Below, piece by piece: positions 1 to 7,751 of a stretch of 64,000 nt of DNA. Within the stretch, counting starts at the first letter, position 1, and every line of letters begins with the position of its first letter. The notes beneath the pieces are model-generated. The model was not told the origin of the DNA. It searched no databases and saw nothing but the letters and a program-made list of their open reading frames with translations. This stretch comes from Bacteroidetes bacterium HGW-Bacteroidetes-5 (GTDB taxonomy: Bacteria; Bacteroidota; Bacteroidia; Bacteroidales; UBA932), in NCBI GenBank assembly GCA_002842515.1, contig PHDC01000002.1, forward strand, positions 1 through 64,000, given 5' to 3'. The translations under genes and the position numbers were made by a program.

Positions 1-283
1 GATGAATATTGTATACCTGACAGATGGAACTCCAAGAAGAATAAAAATTGGAAATGGCAAGGGAATTCTTTTCAAACATACAGCTCCCAAAAATTTAGCC
101 TATAAAAATGATCTTATATTATTAATCGTTTCTGCTCTTAAAGCTATTGGGAAAGAAAATATCAAAAATGAAGATATTGAAAAGTTGCGAATCCTGCTCT
201 CTTCTAGACAAATATCAGACTGGAAAGATGACCTTAAATTAGCCCCCGCATGGATTAAACAAATAATAATATCAATAGTATGA
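1..283 (+). CDS. AbiEi/DUF6088-like antitoxin, 3' part only
   Basis: This is the C-terminal part of a probable type IV toxin-antitoxin antitoxin. The first in-frame ATG is at base 2, but the gene very likely starts before the window: the visible 93 residues match the C-terminal end of DUF6088/AbiEi-like proteins (about 200 residues) and the N-terminal winged-helix part is missing. A YLTDGTPRRIKIG segment is followed by a short basic strand and a C-terminal helical tail. It overlaps the AbiEii toxin gene by 4 bases (ATGA), the usual translationally coupled antitoxin-toxin order. Such antitoxins repress their own operon and counter the toxin. Family assignment rests on recall and on the neighbour, not on a search. 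Confidence 0.6.
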   Translation, partial: MNIVYLTDGTPRRIKIGNGKGILFKHTAPKNLAYKNDLILLIVSALKAIGKENIKNEDIEKLRILLSSRQISDWKDDLKLAPAWIKQIIISIV

Positions 284-1269
284 GTGAGTGGTTAATGCTA
301 TCACAGGATGACAGAAAAACAGTAATATTACAGACCGCAGCCAAATTAAATCTTTCAGTAGAAGCAATTGAAAAGGATTGGTGGGTAACTACTGCTTTAA
401 GAGCAATATTCCAATGTGATTTTGCCAACGCAATGGTATTTAAAGGTGGAACATCATTAAGTAAAGCATGGAAGTTAATTGAAAGGTTTTCTGAAGATAT
501 TGATATAGCGATAGATAGATCTTATCTGGGATTTTCCGGAGAGTTGAAGAAAAAAAAAATTACAGAATTAAGAAGAGCATCTTGTTCTTTTATTAATACA
601 ATTTTGCTTTATCAACTTGATCAGAACCTTAAATCAATAGGTGTAACAGGGTACAAACTCTCACTCAAAGAATTAAAAGATATAACAGCAGATCCTCAGG
701 TAGTTGAACTTAGCTTTGATTCTCTATTTGGAGAGGGTGAGTATATTAAGGAAAAGGTATTAATAGAGATTGGTGCCAGATCATTAATAGAACCATCTAA
801 AAATAAGGTAATTAAATCCTTAATTAGTGAGCAATATCCTAATTCGAATTTTGCGGACAAGGATTTTGACATACCAACTGTTCTGCCTACCAGAACTTTT
901 TTAGAAAAAGCTTTTTTACTCCATGAGAAATTTCAAAAACCGGTTGACTCAAGTGGAGTTATTAGGCTGAGCCGACATTTCTATGACTTGGAAAAACTAA
1001 TGGATACAGATTTTGCCAAGGCAGCACTTGCAGATAAAATTTTATATGAATCAATTGTAGAGCATAGGCGTAAATTGACCAAGATAAGCGGGATAGATTA
1101 TTCTACACACAACCCTCAAACAATAAACTTTATACCTCCTGATCACATAATTGATGCCTTAAAATCAGATTATGAAGATATGCAGTCGAGTATGATTTAT
1201 GGTGAATCCTTATCTTTTGATTTATTAATCAGTCGCATTAGGGAATTAAATAATAGATTTCATCTTTAA
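280..1269 (+). CDS. abiEii: AbiEii/AbiGii-family nucleotidyltransferase toxin
   Basis: Toxin half of an AbiE-type toxin-antitoxin pair, used in phage abortive infection. Family members are nucleotidyltransferases; the characterised ones modify tRNA or bind GTP. The fold motif is clear: KGGTSLSK at residues 55-62, then FSEDIDIAI at 70-78 supplying the two metal-binding aspartates (D73, D75). The 329-residue length is within the family range. The ATG overlaps the antitoxin stop by 4 bases. The last 14 codons and the sequence just after the stop belong to a 60-bp sequence that recurs at 5351-5410, so the 3' end of this gene marks the edge of an inserted cassette. The reading frame is intact and all core residues are present, so it may be active. 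Confidence 0.85.
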   Translation: MSEWLMLSQDDRKTVILQTAAKLNLSVEAIEKDWWVTTALRAIFQCDFANAMVFKGGTSLSKAWKLIERFSEDIDIAIDRSYLGFSGELKKKKITELRRASCSFINTILLYQLDQNLKSIGVTGYKLSLKELKDITADPQVVELSFDSLFGEGEYIKEKVLIEIGARSLIEPSKNKVIKSLISEQYPNSNFADKDFDIPTVLPTRTFLEKAFLLHEKFQKPVDSSGVIRLSRHFYDLEKLMDTDFAKAALADKILYESIVEHRRKLTKISGIDYSTHNPQTINFIPPDHIIDALKSDYEDMQSSMIYGESLSFDLLISRIRELNNRFHL

Positions 1270-1283
1270 GGATTTAGTGCAAG
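1224..1283 (+). repeat. 60-bp direct repeat, copy 1 (end of abiEii)
   Basis: This copy spans the last 14 codons plus stop of the abiEii gene and the 14 bases after it, ending in GTGCAAG. Copy 2 is at 5351-5410. The copies differ at two positions only (58/60 identical), and similarity stops sharply on both sides. In the coding part one difference changes R to T and the other is silent. The copies enclose the two-gene cassette at 1601-5290. Confidence 0.95.
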
Positions 1284-1600
1284 TCATTATAGCTGGATCA
1301 TTTATATGTCATAAGTACCCCAGAAAAAAACTTCTAAAACAATGGTAAGCTATTTGCTTACCAAAAACCTTTATTCTTTAGTTTCGGCTTTGCTACACAT
1401 CACGTTGCACTTATCAGCAAACAAGAGACATAAATATTCAGAACAGTATTTGGCAGTTGGCTCATAAAACATTCAGTTCTCAGAATGAAGATATCTATTA
1501 ATAACTCGAATTAAGGCACTAATAACTAAAATATTAAAAAAGATTCTGAAATATTTTCTGGGTCTTTTTTATTAAGTATTTTTGTAAAAAAGCACTTAAT
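1284..1600. other. intergenic leader of the nuclease/HEPN cassette
   Basis: About 320 AT-rich bases without a credible gene. Near the end there is a weak A-run/T-run hairpin (about 1536-1570), which could end abiEii transcription. The AGCTGGATCA word at 1291-1300 occurs again at 5648-5657 and 5761-5770. Otherwise nothing recognisable is seen except the promoter listed separately. Confidence 0.5.
1554..1584 (+). promoter_or_regulatory. candidate Bacteroidetes promoter of the cassette
   Basis: TTTT (1554-1557), 19 bases, then TATTTTTG (1577-1584), which fits the TAnnTTTG -7 element. Transcription would begin near 1590, only about 10 bases before the ATG at 1601, so a short leader supports the long form of the first gene. 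Confidence 0.45.
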
Positions 1601-3526
1601 ATGAGGGGAATTACGCAAAATCTCAGAAAAACAGCTATGAAGTTTGCAAAGCGTCAAAAAACACTGAAAAAACTCCATGGAAGGCCATCTCCTAAAAAGG
1701 AAAGAAAAAAAGATAATAATAAAGCTAATCTAAAGCACCAGAAAAAAGGGAGTCAAACAGTGTCTATGAAATATAATTATTCTCCAAAGGGAAATATGGC
1801 TTATTCTAATTTTGAAATGCAGAGAGTTGTCGGATTTAAAGATATTTATCCTGAGCAAGCCACACAACCTTCAATCGCTTCTCTTTTGGATCAAATACCA
1901 AGAGAGAAAATAATAAGAGTAGCTCAGGTGCTAATAAATCTATATAAGAATGCAAAAGTAGAAGATATGCAGAAATTCTTCTCTGCAAATAATCAAGCTC
2001 TTAAAGAAGATTTTAATGAACGATTTCTGAGATTTAAAGACACTGCTACAGTATATAACTTTTGTTCACTGCAAACTCCAGTTGAACTACTTAAACAAGC
2101 TTTCTCCATCCCTTACTCACAAAGAGAATTGAATGAAGACGGGTTTGAAGAAAAATTATTAAAAGCAGTACTCTGCATTAATGATAAGTTAACGGAATTT
2201 ACATATCAAGCGGTTACCAATGATGCTGTTGAGAAAGTGGCAGAATTGATGGTGGTAAATTCATTTTCTCAAAAGGACATAAATAATTTTAATCTTAACG
2301 ATGTTTTCCGAGAAATATTTACAAAAAGCATAGACATATTTGATTATGTATCAACTGACAAATATTTCAAACCAATCTATGATGGTTTTCTGAATAAAGT
2401 TGGAATAAAAAATCATAAAGAATACATAAATTCAATTTTGGGACTTTTTATAGTCATTAAAGACCAAGGGGCAGGCACATTTACTTATGATCAACAAAAA
2501 GACTTAGATAATTTGATAAAAACTAATGTGTTAGATTACATTTCGTTACCGGTAACCAGTAATATTTCATTGGAGGAAAACGAAGATTACAGAGTTTTTC
2601 GTGATAAACCTTTAACAAAGCTTTCGAATGGTTCCTATGAGATTGTGAATATTGGATTTCTATTAGAGCGATTGTTCTCCAGTCTATACTTTGATTTTAA
2701 GCTGATTGCAAAAGAGCTTAATATGAATGGCTTTGAAGATCAATACAAACAGGCGTTTATGGAAAAGACGCTTCTTTGTAAGTATCTGGAAGATGTAAAT
2801 CAAAAAGAAATATATACTGCTATGAATAGTCAAGTCTGTTTGGGAATAAAAAAGAAAGGCGATGACGGAGAACCTGATTACTATATGAAATCCAAAAGGA
2901 CTGGGAACATCATTTTATTTGAAAACAAAGATATATTGATTCATGGAAAAATTAAAGAATCAAGAGATTTTAATAAAATAATTGCTGAATATAAAAATAA
3001 GCTGTTGCTTAAAACATACAACGACAGAGGGGCAGTAAAGACACCTAAGCCGGAAGGAATAGGTCAATTAGTAGAGCAAATAAAAAAGATACAGAATAAT
3101 AGTGTTTTTTGGGATAAAGATGTATCAACAGAAAGTATAATTTATCCAGTACTTGTTGTAGCTGACTCCAAATTGCTACCCGATGGAATGCCTTATCTTA
3201 TGCAGAAATGGTATGTGGATAGGTGTCAGTCGGAAAGTGTCAATATGAGTAATACTCGCCCATTAATTCTGCTTTCAATCTCAACACTTCTATTGTATGC
3301 CAAAGAATTTGAAAAGAATGGCTTTGAATACTACTTTGAGCAATATTACAAGAGTATTGAGAAAGCTAAAAATCAAAAAGAAATAGATCCTTTTCTAGCC
3401 TGCGCTAATCTCAGTGTTTCTTTCTCTGAATATATGCAGAATGTCCATCCTAAAAATTTTGCTGACACATACGAATCATATAAGAATAAGATTTTCTCAG
3501 AATCTACTACAAGCAATAATAATTAA
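1601..3526 (+). CDS. unknown protein with PD-(D/E)XK nuclease-like signature
   Basis: Not recognised as a named family. The 641 residues begin with a very basic stretch (1-55); an alternative ATG at 1766 would remove it and start at MKYNYSPK. The middle is predicted helical. Around residues 413-480 there is a pattern like a PD-(D/E)XK nuclease core: D426 in GEPDYY, then E441-N-K443 in ILFENKD, then GQLVEQI about 45 residues on, resembling the glutamine helix seen in many such nucleases. No signal peptide or membrane segment is seen. It lies 12 bases before a DUF4209 gene and the pair sits between 60-bp direct repeats, so a joint defence role is inferred. Nuclease activity is an inference from the motif only. 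Confidence 0.6.
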   Translation: MRGITQNLRKTAMKFAKRQKTLKKLHGRPSPKKERKKDNNKANLKHQKKGSQTVSMKYNYSPKGNMAYSNFEMQRVVGFKDIYPEQATQPSIASLLDQIPREKIIRVAQVLINLYKNAKVEDMQKFFSANNQALKEDFNERFLRFKDTATVYNFCSLQTPVELLKQAFSIPYSQRELNEDGFEEKLLKAVLCINDKLTEFTYQAVTNDAVEKVAELMVVNSFSQKDINNFNLNDVFREIFTKSIDIFDYVSTDKYFKPIYDGFLNKVGIKNHKEYINSILGLFIVIKDQGAGTFTYDQQKDLDNLIKTNVLDYISLPVTSNISLEENEDYRVFRDKPLTKLSNGSYEIVNIGFLLERLFSSLYFDFKLIAKELNMNGFEDQYKQAFMEKTLLCKYLEDVNQKEIYTAMNSQVCLGIKKKGDDGEPDYYMKSKRTGNIILFENKDILIHGKIKESRDFNKIIAEYKNKLLLKTYNDRGAVKTPKPEGIGQLVEQIKKIQNNSVFWDKDVSTESIIYPVLVVADSKLLPDGMPYLMQKWYVDRCQSESVNMSNTRPLILLSISTLLLYAKEFEKNGFEYYFEQYYKSIEKAKNQKEIDPFLACANLSVSFSEYMQNVHPKNFADTYESYKNKIFSESTTSNNN

Positions 3527-3538
3527 AAGCTATATATC

Positions 3539-5290
3539 ATGAATGCAGCACTAATTCATTTTTACAGCAAAATTGAGACAGAATACAAAATAGAGAGTTA
3601 CTCTTGGAACTTATTTACGGATTTAGATAATATACCAGAGCAAGATAGGTTGTTGATAAGATATGAAAATTATGCTCTTAATACATTTAATTCAAACACT
3701 TTAAGGAAAATATCTGCTGAAAATGAGCAAATGATTACTTATTTCCGGCAAAGGGTAGAAACCACAAAAAATATTCACCTTTTGTCAAAGTACTATCATT
3801 TTTTATTAAATATTTCTAAAAACAATTCTTTTGCTTCCAAAGCAATAGAGTATTATCAACAGGTTCTTTCTTACTATCTGTCAATTCATAATCAAGATTT
3901 TCAAACCCTTCATTTTTCCAAAACATTAGGGATAATTATTTCGATTAGTATGCGGTATAAAATTCAAAAAGAAAGTCTTAAAAAGCAAATTAACAATTAT
4001 CTTTATAATACCACATTATCCTCTAAAATCAAGACCTTTATTTTTGAGAATATACGAGATTGCAAAATGTTTGAAAGTGGAGAATTGGCTCATTATCCTG
4101 AATTGTGTATTGAGCTGTCCAATAATGACAATGATTCTAATATTAAGGAAAGACTACTAAATCTTGCTGTTACTTTCTCCCGAAAAACAACTAATACTGA
4201 ATTATTTAAGAAAGCTAATGAATTATTAGGAGATTTAGAACATAAAAAATTACATCCACTGGATGATAATAATATTGCCATTTCTCACATGAACGAAGGT
4301 CATTATGAAAATATAATCAATTATTACAAGATAGCCGGAAATAAAGATAAACAATCACAGGCAACAAGGGATTTAGAAGAAAACAAGAAACATCACAAAT
4401 ACATAAAAATAGAATCTAAAGTCGCTGTAAAAGATGCTCAAAAGGTAAATGATTTAGTAAATGAATGTTTGGAAAGCTTTTTAACAAATTCTTCAGAAGT
4501 TATAATATTAAAATTATGTTTTGATAATGGGAGTTTATCATTTCCGCCATACGAACATATTAAAACTACTACGCGCCAGCAAATGGGGAAAAGTATATCT
4601 CATCAGTTCTTTGTCCCAAAATTGACAGATATAAATAAAAACACAATAACAATATCCCATGAACAGTTTGGAGAACATCAGTTTTTCCATATTTTCCTTC
4701 AAAATCACACATTACCATTTGTGGTAGAATTACTAAAACGTACTATTGAGAAACGAAAATTAAGCTATCCCAAATTAAAAAGAACTTTACTTAAAACTGC
4801 ATTTGGTATACCTTATGAGATCTCAAGAGGCGTTGACAAAATAGAATATAATTGGTTCTCACTGATAGATATTGGTCTTAAAGAGTTTTTCACACAATTC
4901 TCAAATGCAATAAAATTAAAGCCTACGGATTGGAGATTTACTATTGATTTTCTCACTCCAAAATTTGAAGCAATTTTACGGGAAATAGTACAACTTTCTG
5001 GTGGAGAAATCACAAGGGTTAAAGAAAATGGAGATACTGAACTTAGGCCATTAGAAGAACTATTAAATATAATTTCCATAAAAGAAATATTTAATGAGGA
5101 CGATCTATTCTTTTTTAGGCACACCTTTACAAAAGTCTGGTTAAATATAAGAAATGATGTGGCACATGGTTTATGTAAACCGTGTGATTACTCATTATCT
5201 AAAGCAGTCCTTGTATTTCTATGTATTCTACGATTGAACAAAATAACTATCCAATTTGCGAAAAATTCAAGTACTCATGGAACTTTATAA
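3539..5290 (+). CDS. DUF4209-type protein with RNxxxHG (HEPN-like) motif
   Basis: The C-terminal part carries RNDVAHG at residues 538-544, the RNxxxHG signature that defines DUF4209. It also satisfies the Rx4H pattern of HEPN ribonucleases (R538, H543). The preceding segment DFLTPKFEAILREIV and the following helix (YSLSKAVLVFLCIL) fit a HEPN-like helical bundle. Residues 1 to about 400 look helical and repeat-like, without a motif I recognise. There is no signal peptide. It follows the PD-(D/E)XK-like gene after 12 bases and is probably co-transcribed. RNase activity, possibly toxic and triggered by infection, is inferred from the motif and the setting; no function is known from this sequence alone. 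Confidence 0.65.
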   Translation: MNAALIHFYSKIETEYKIESYSWNLFTDLDNIPEQDRLLIRYENYALNTFNSNTLRKISAENEQMITYFRQRVETTKNIHLLSKYYHFLLNISKNNSFASKAIEYYQQVLSYYLSIHNQDFQTLHFSKTLGIIISISMRYKIQKESLKKQINNYLYNTTLSSKIKTFIFENIRDCKMFESGELAHYPELCIELSNNDNDSNIKERLLNLAVTFSRKTTNTELFKKANELLGDLEHKKLHPLDDNNIAISHMNEGHYENIINYYKIAGNKDKQSQATRDLEENKKHHKYIKIESKVAVKDAQKVNDLVNECLESFLTNSSEVIILKLCFDNGSLSFPPYEHIKTTTRQQMGKSISHQFFVPKLTDINKNTITISHEQFGEHQFFHIFLQNHTLPFVVELLKRTIEKRKLSYPKLKRTLLKTAFGIPYEISRGVDKIEYNWFSLIDIGLKEFFTQFSNAIKLKPTDWRFTIDFLTPKFEAILREIVQLSGGEITRVKENGDTELRPLEELLNIISIKEIFNEDDLFFFRHTFTKVWLNIRNDVAHGLCKPCDYSLSKAVLVFLCILRLNKITIQFAKNSSTHGTL

Positions 5291-5350
5291 GAGCAAAATT
5301 AGAACTGATAAATACTACAATCTTTTTTCTACCGGATAAAATTCTTCACA

Positions 5351-5410
5351 ATTAATCAGTCGCATTACGGAATTGAATAATAGATTTCATCTTTAAGGAT
5401 TTAGTGCAAG
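5351..5410 (+). repeat. 60-bp direct repeat, copy 2 (abiEii 3' end fragment)
   Basis: Second copy of the 3' end of abiEii, detached from any gene: it still reads as the last 14 codons and stop of the toxin. It differs from 1224-1283 at two positions. It marks the right edge of the two-gene cassette. Confidence 0.95.
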
Positions 5411-5448
5411 GTGCAAGTATATATCTATATATAGCTTGCACCTTGCAC
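5404..5448. repeat. double-heptamer inverted repeat at cassette edge
   Basis: GTGCAAG occurs twice in tandem (5404-5410, 5411-5417) and its complement CTTGCAC twice in tandem (5435-5441, 5442-5448), giving a perfect 14-bp inverted repeat around a 17-base TA-rich centre. The first heptamer is the last 7 bases of the 60-bp repeat. It could be a recombination site, a terminator-like hairpin or both. Confidence 0.85.
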
Positions 5449-5639
5449 CAATCATAATGTACTGAAATAAAAAGTTTTGGAAATTCTAAAAAGTAGAGTA
5501 ATTTTGAACCTAGAAAAACACGTTCTTTTAGGTATTGAACCCACGGAAAAAACGACAACAATTTCTGTGACCAATTCATGACCTATTGAAATATCGAAGA
5601 TCTAACTCATTTATATTGTGTTTGTTATAGTGGCTGGTT

Positions 5640-5772
5640 CAGAATCCAGCTGGATCACAAAAACAAAGGCATTTTTGAGCGTAGCGAAAAAACTGTTTTT
5701 GTGTGGGTAAGTAAAAAAATACCGGGTCCGACGAAGCAGCAAACAGCTGCGAGTCACGACAGCTGGATCACG
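5640..5772. repeat. structured intergenic element with AGCTGGATCAC words
   Basis: AGCTGGATCAC at 5648-5658 and 5761-5771 brackets a segment containing CACAAAAAC (5656-5664) opposite GTTTTTGTG (about 5693-5701) and a GC-richer part. A GCTGG/CCAGC hairpin lies just upstream. It looks like a small non-coding repeat element of unknown family. Confidence 0.45.
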
Positions 5773-5873
5773 GTAATATCAAACCAGTTTTTTTAACTTT
5801 AAATTTGGATTTTAAATTTTATATTGCGAAATTTACGTAACGAAATATTCGTAACGAATAAAATGCATTAGAA

Positions 5874-6998
5874 ATGAGACCAAATAATCCATTCCTTATC
5901 TCAGGATATTTCAATCCGGAATACTTCTGTGACCGTTTAAATGAAACTGAATCAATATTAAATGCTCTCCATAATGGAAGAAATATCACTTTGATAGCTC
6001 CTCGTCGGATGGGTAAAACAGGGCTAATAAAAAATGTGTTTTTTAAACTCCAGGAACAACAATCCAATATTGTTACAATTTATTTAGATATATATCCAAC
6101 ACAAAATTTGGGGGAATTTATCCGACTTTTTGCAAATTCAGCACTGGGGTCACTGGACTCAACTCCACAAAAAACTCTCTTCAGAGTCAGCAAGTTTATA
6201 AAAAGTTGCCGTCCCGTATTTACGATTGATGAGCAAACAGGTTCTCCAAAATTTACTATAGATATTGCACCATCGTCCGAAGAGAAAACTTTAAAGGAGA
6301 TATTTGAATATCTGAACTCTTCAGACAAAAGATGTTATATTGCAATTGATGAATTTCAGCAAATCTCCGGTTATCCGGAAAAGGGCATTGAGGCGCTTCT
6401 AAGATCATATATTCAATTTACACCAAATATCAATTTCATTTTTGCCGGCAGTAAACAACACGTAATGCAGGAGATGTTTCTCTCTGCAAAACGTCCCTTC
6501 TACCTAAGCACACAAGTGTTATCCATTGATAAAATTGATAATACAGAGTACTTTCTATTTGCATCAAACTTTTTTAAAAAACAGAATCAAAAACTTGATA
6601 AACAGACATTTGATTATCTCTACAATGAGTTTAACGGGCAAACCTGGTACATTCAGGTGATATTAAACAGACTCTATGGATACAACGAACATATTGATAT
6701 TCAAATGGTGAATTATGCAATTGAGGAGGTAGTATCCGAATTGACATTCACCTACGAAAATCTTTTGGCCGCCTACCCTATTAGCAATGTAAGATTAATA
6801 AAGGCAATAGCTAAATCTAAACTTGTTAAGGAGATTAATTCCGGTGAATTTATTACCGGGAATAAACTTAAAGCAGCAAGCAGTGTGAACAGTGCACTAA
6901 AAAATTTAATTGATAAAGAGCTTGTTTATAAAACACCGGACGGCTACATTGTTTACGACCACTTTATGGCAATTTGGCTTAGAAATATCCCATTTTAA
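5874..6998 (+). CDS. AAA (archaeal ATPase-like) ATP-binding protein
   Basis: A 374-residue P-loop ATPase of the type common in Bacteroidetes (AAA_14/archaeal ATPase group, STAND-like). It opens with MRPNNPFLISGYF and has Walker A PRRMGKTG at residues 43-50 and Walker B CYIAIDEFQQ with D159-E160. A sensor-like segment NFIFAGSKQHVM follows, then a C-terminal winged-helix-like part (about 280-374). No effector domain is fused. These genes occur in large paralogous sets in Bacteroidetes and their function is mostly unknown; many lie in accessory or defence regions, as here. It stands alone on the + strand, well separated from its neighbours. Confidence 0.8.
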   Translation: MRPNNPFLISGYFNPEYFCDRLNETESILNALHNGRNITLIAPRRMGKTGLIKNVFFKLQEQQSNIVTIYLDIYPTQNLGEFIRLFANSALGSLDSTPQKTLFRVSKFIKSCRPVFTIDEQTGSPKFTIDIAPSSEEKTLKEIFEYLNSSDKRCYIAIDEFQQISGYPEKGIEALLRSYIQFTPNINFIFAGSKQHVMQEMFLSAKRPFYLSTQVLSIDKIDNTEYFLFASNFFKKQNQKLDKQTFDYLYNEFNGQTWYIQVILNRLYGYNEHIDIQMVNYAIEEVVSELTFTYENLLAAYPISNVRLIKAIAKSKLVKEINSGEFITGNKLKAASSVNSALKNLIDKELVYKTPDGYIVYDHFMAIWLRNIPF

Positions 6999-7016
6999 TC
7001 AATAGGACTTCTTATT

Positions 7017-7550
7017 CTATGTTACTTTTATAATTACTTTAGACATTCTCGCCTGAATATATTTTTCCGGCGCCTCTTCTAAGATTTGACTTGTACGCTG
7101 TTTGGTTATTCCTGCTTCCAGAGCAACAGCTATGATATCAGAAAGTGCAGGTTCGCCTTTGCCATTTATGGTCGTGGTGTGGTAACGGTTGAAACCACTG
7201 CTTGGCAGCAAATCATAAGCAGGAGATAGCCAGGAATACGATAATTAGCATTAAAAACTCCTGCCGCACTAACGGTATGAGTCTTCCCTATCTGTAGCGA
7301 TACTCATATCCGGGCGATATTCCAATGCGCCTCTCCCTGTTGAGCCGATAAGTGACAGCCTTTGCAATACAGTTAATTTGTATGGATCTATCCCTTTCTC
7401 CTGCAAGAATCTGTCAAGCAAAAGACCTTCCCACCCAATGCAAAAGCAATCATTATTAATGAACGCACCGAAATTACCCCTGAAGATTCGAATCGGAGAA
7501 AGGACCCAAAAGAGATTCCTGCTTTTACTGTGAGTGCTCTTTAAGTCCAA
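7017..7550 (-). pseudogene. hipA remnant (N- and C-terminal pieces, centre deleted)
   Basis: Two fragments on the - strand both look like HipA kinase toxin. The upstream one (7550-7269) has DRFLQEKGIDPYKLTVLQRL and GSTGRGALEYRP, typical of the HipA N-terminal domain. The downstream one (from about 7240 to 7017) reads WLSPAYDLLPSSG, TTTINGKGEPALSDIIAVAL and an EAGIT...ILEE tail, typical of the HipA C-terminal end. They are in different frames, and roughly 250 residues of the kinase core are missing from a usual length of about 420. Before DRFLQ the reading is already degraded. No hipB partner is seen. This is a decayed toxin gene, consistent with a worn defence or toxin-antitoxin region. Confidence 0.75.
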
Positions 7551-7620
7551 TCCTTTTCTAATCGTCTCTCCTTAACACGCCGGGCAATTCCCAAGATTAA
7601 AGAATCGTGAGTTGTGCTGA

Positions 7621-7644
7621 TAAATGATAACATATTATCATTTA
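7621..7644. promoter_or_regulatory. perfect 10-bp palindrome upstream of the hipA remnant
   Basis: TAAATGATAA (7621-7630) and TTATCATTTA (7635-7644) form a perfect inverted repeat around CATA, about 70 bases upstream of the hipA fragment. It may be the operator of a lost HipB-type repressor, or a small hairpin. The assignment is positional only. Confidence 0.4.
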
Positions 7645-7751
7645 GTTCGTTTTTCGTATCTTAATGCGATTATATTAACGTTTACAAAGCTTATGAATAT
7701 ATCGCAATAATCAAACCAATATAAATGAACATTATGACATAGATCTTTATT

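Larger units (their letters stand above)
5291..5873. other. 583-bp intergenic region with repeats and palindromes
   Basis: No credible gene. From left to right it holds repeat copy 2 (5351-5410), a GTGCAAG-based palindrome (5404-5448), and a structured stretch at 5630-5772 with two AGCTGGATCAC words, a small GCTGG/CCAGC hairpin and a CACAAAAAC/GTTTTTGTG inverted repeat. TAAATTTG at 5800-5807 fits a -7 box for the ATPase gene, but no matching upstream element is seen. Two CGTAACGAA words follow at about 5836-5858. Confidence 0.6.

Noticed and set aside
1284-5350. Insertion sequence or prophage
   Set aside because: No transposase, integrase or phage structural gene is present between the 60-bp repeats.
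5340-5450. CRISPR-like repeats
   Set aside because: Only two heptamer pairs in a palindrome and one long direct repeat pair; there is no regular repeat-spacer spacing and no cas gene.
5352-5579. 75-residue open frame on the - strand after the cassette
   Set aside because: It is antisense to repeat copy 2 and the palindrome, has no recognisable domain, and arises from AT-rich repeat DNA.
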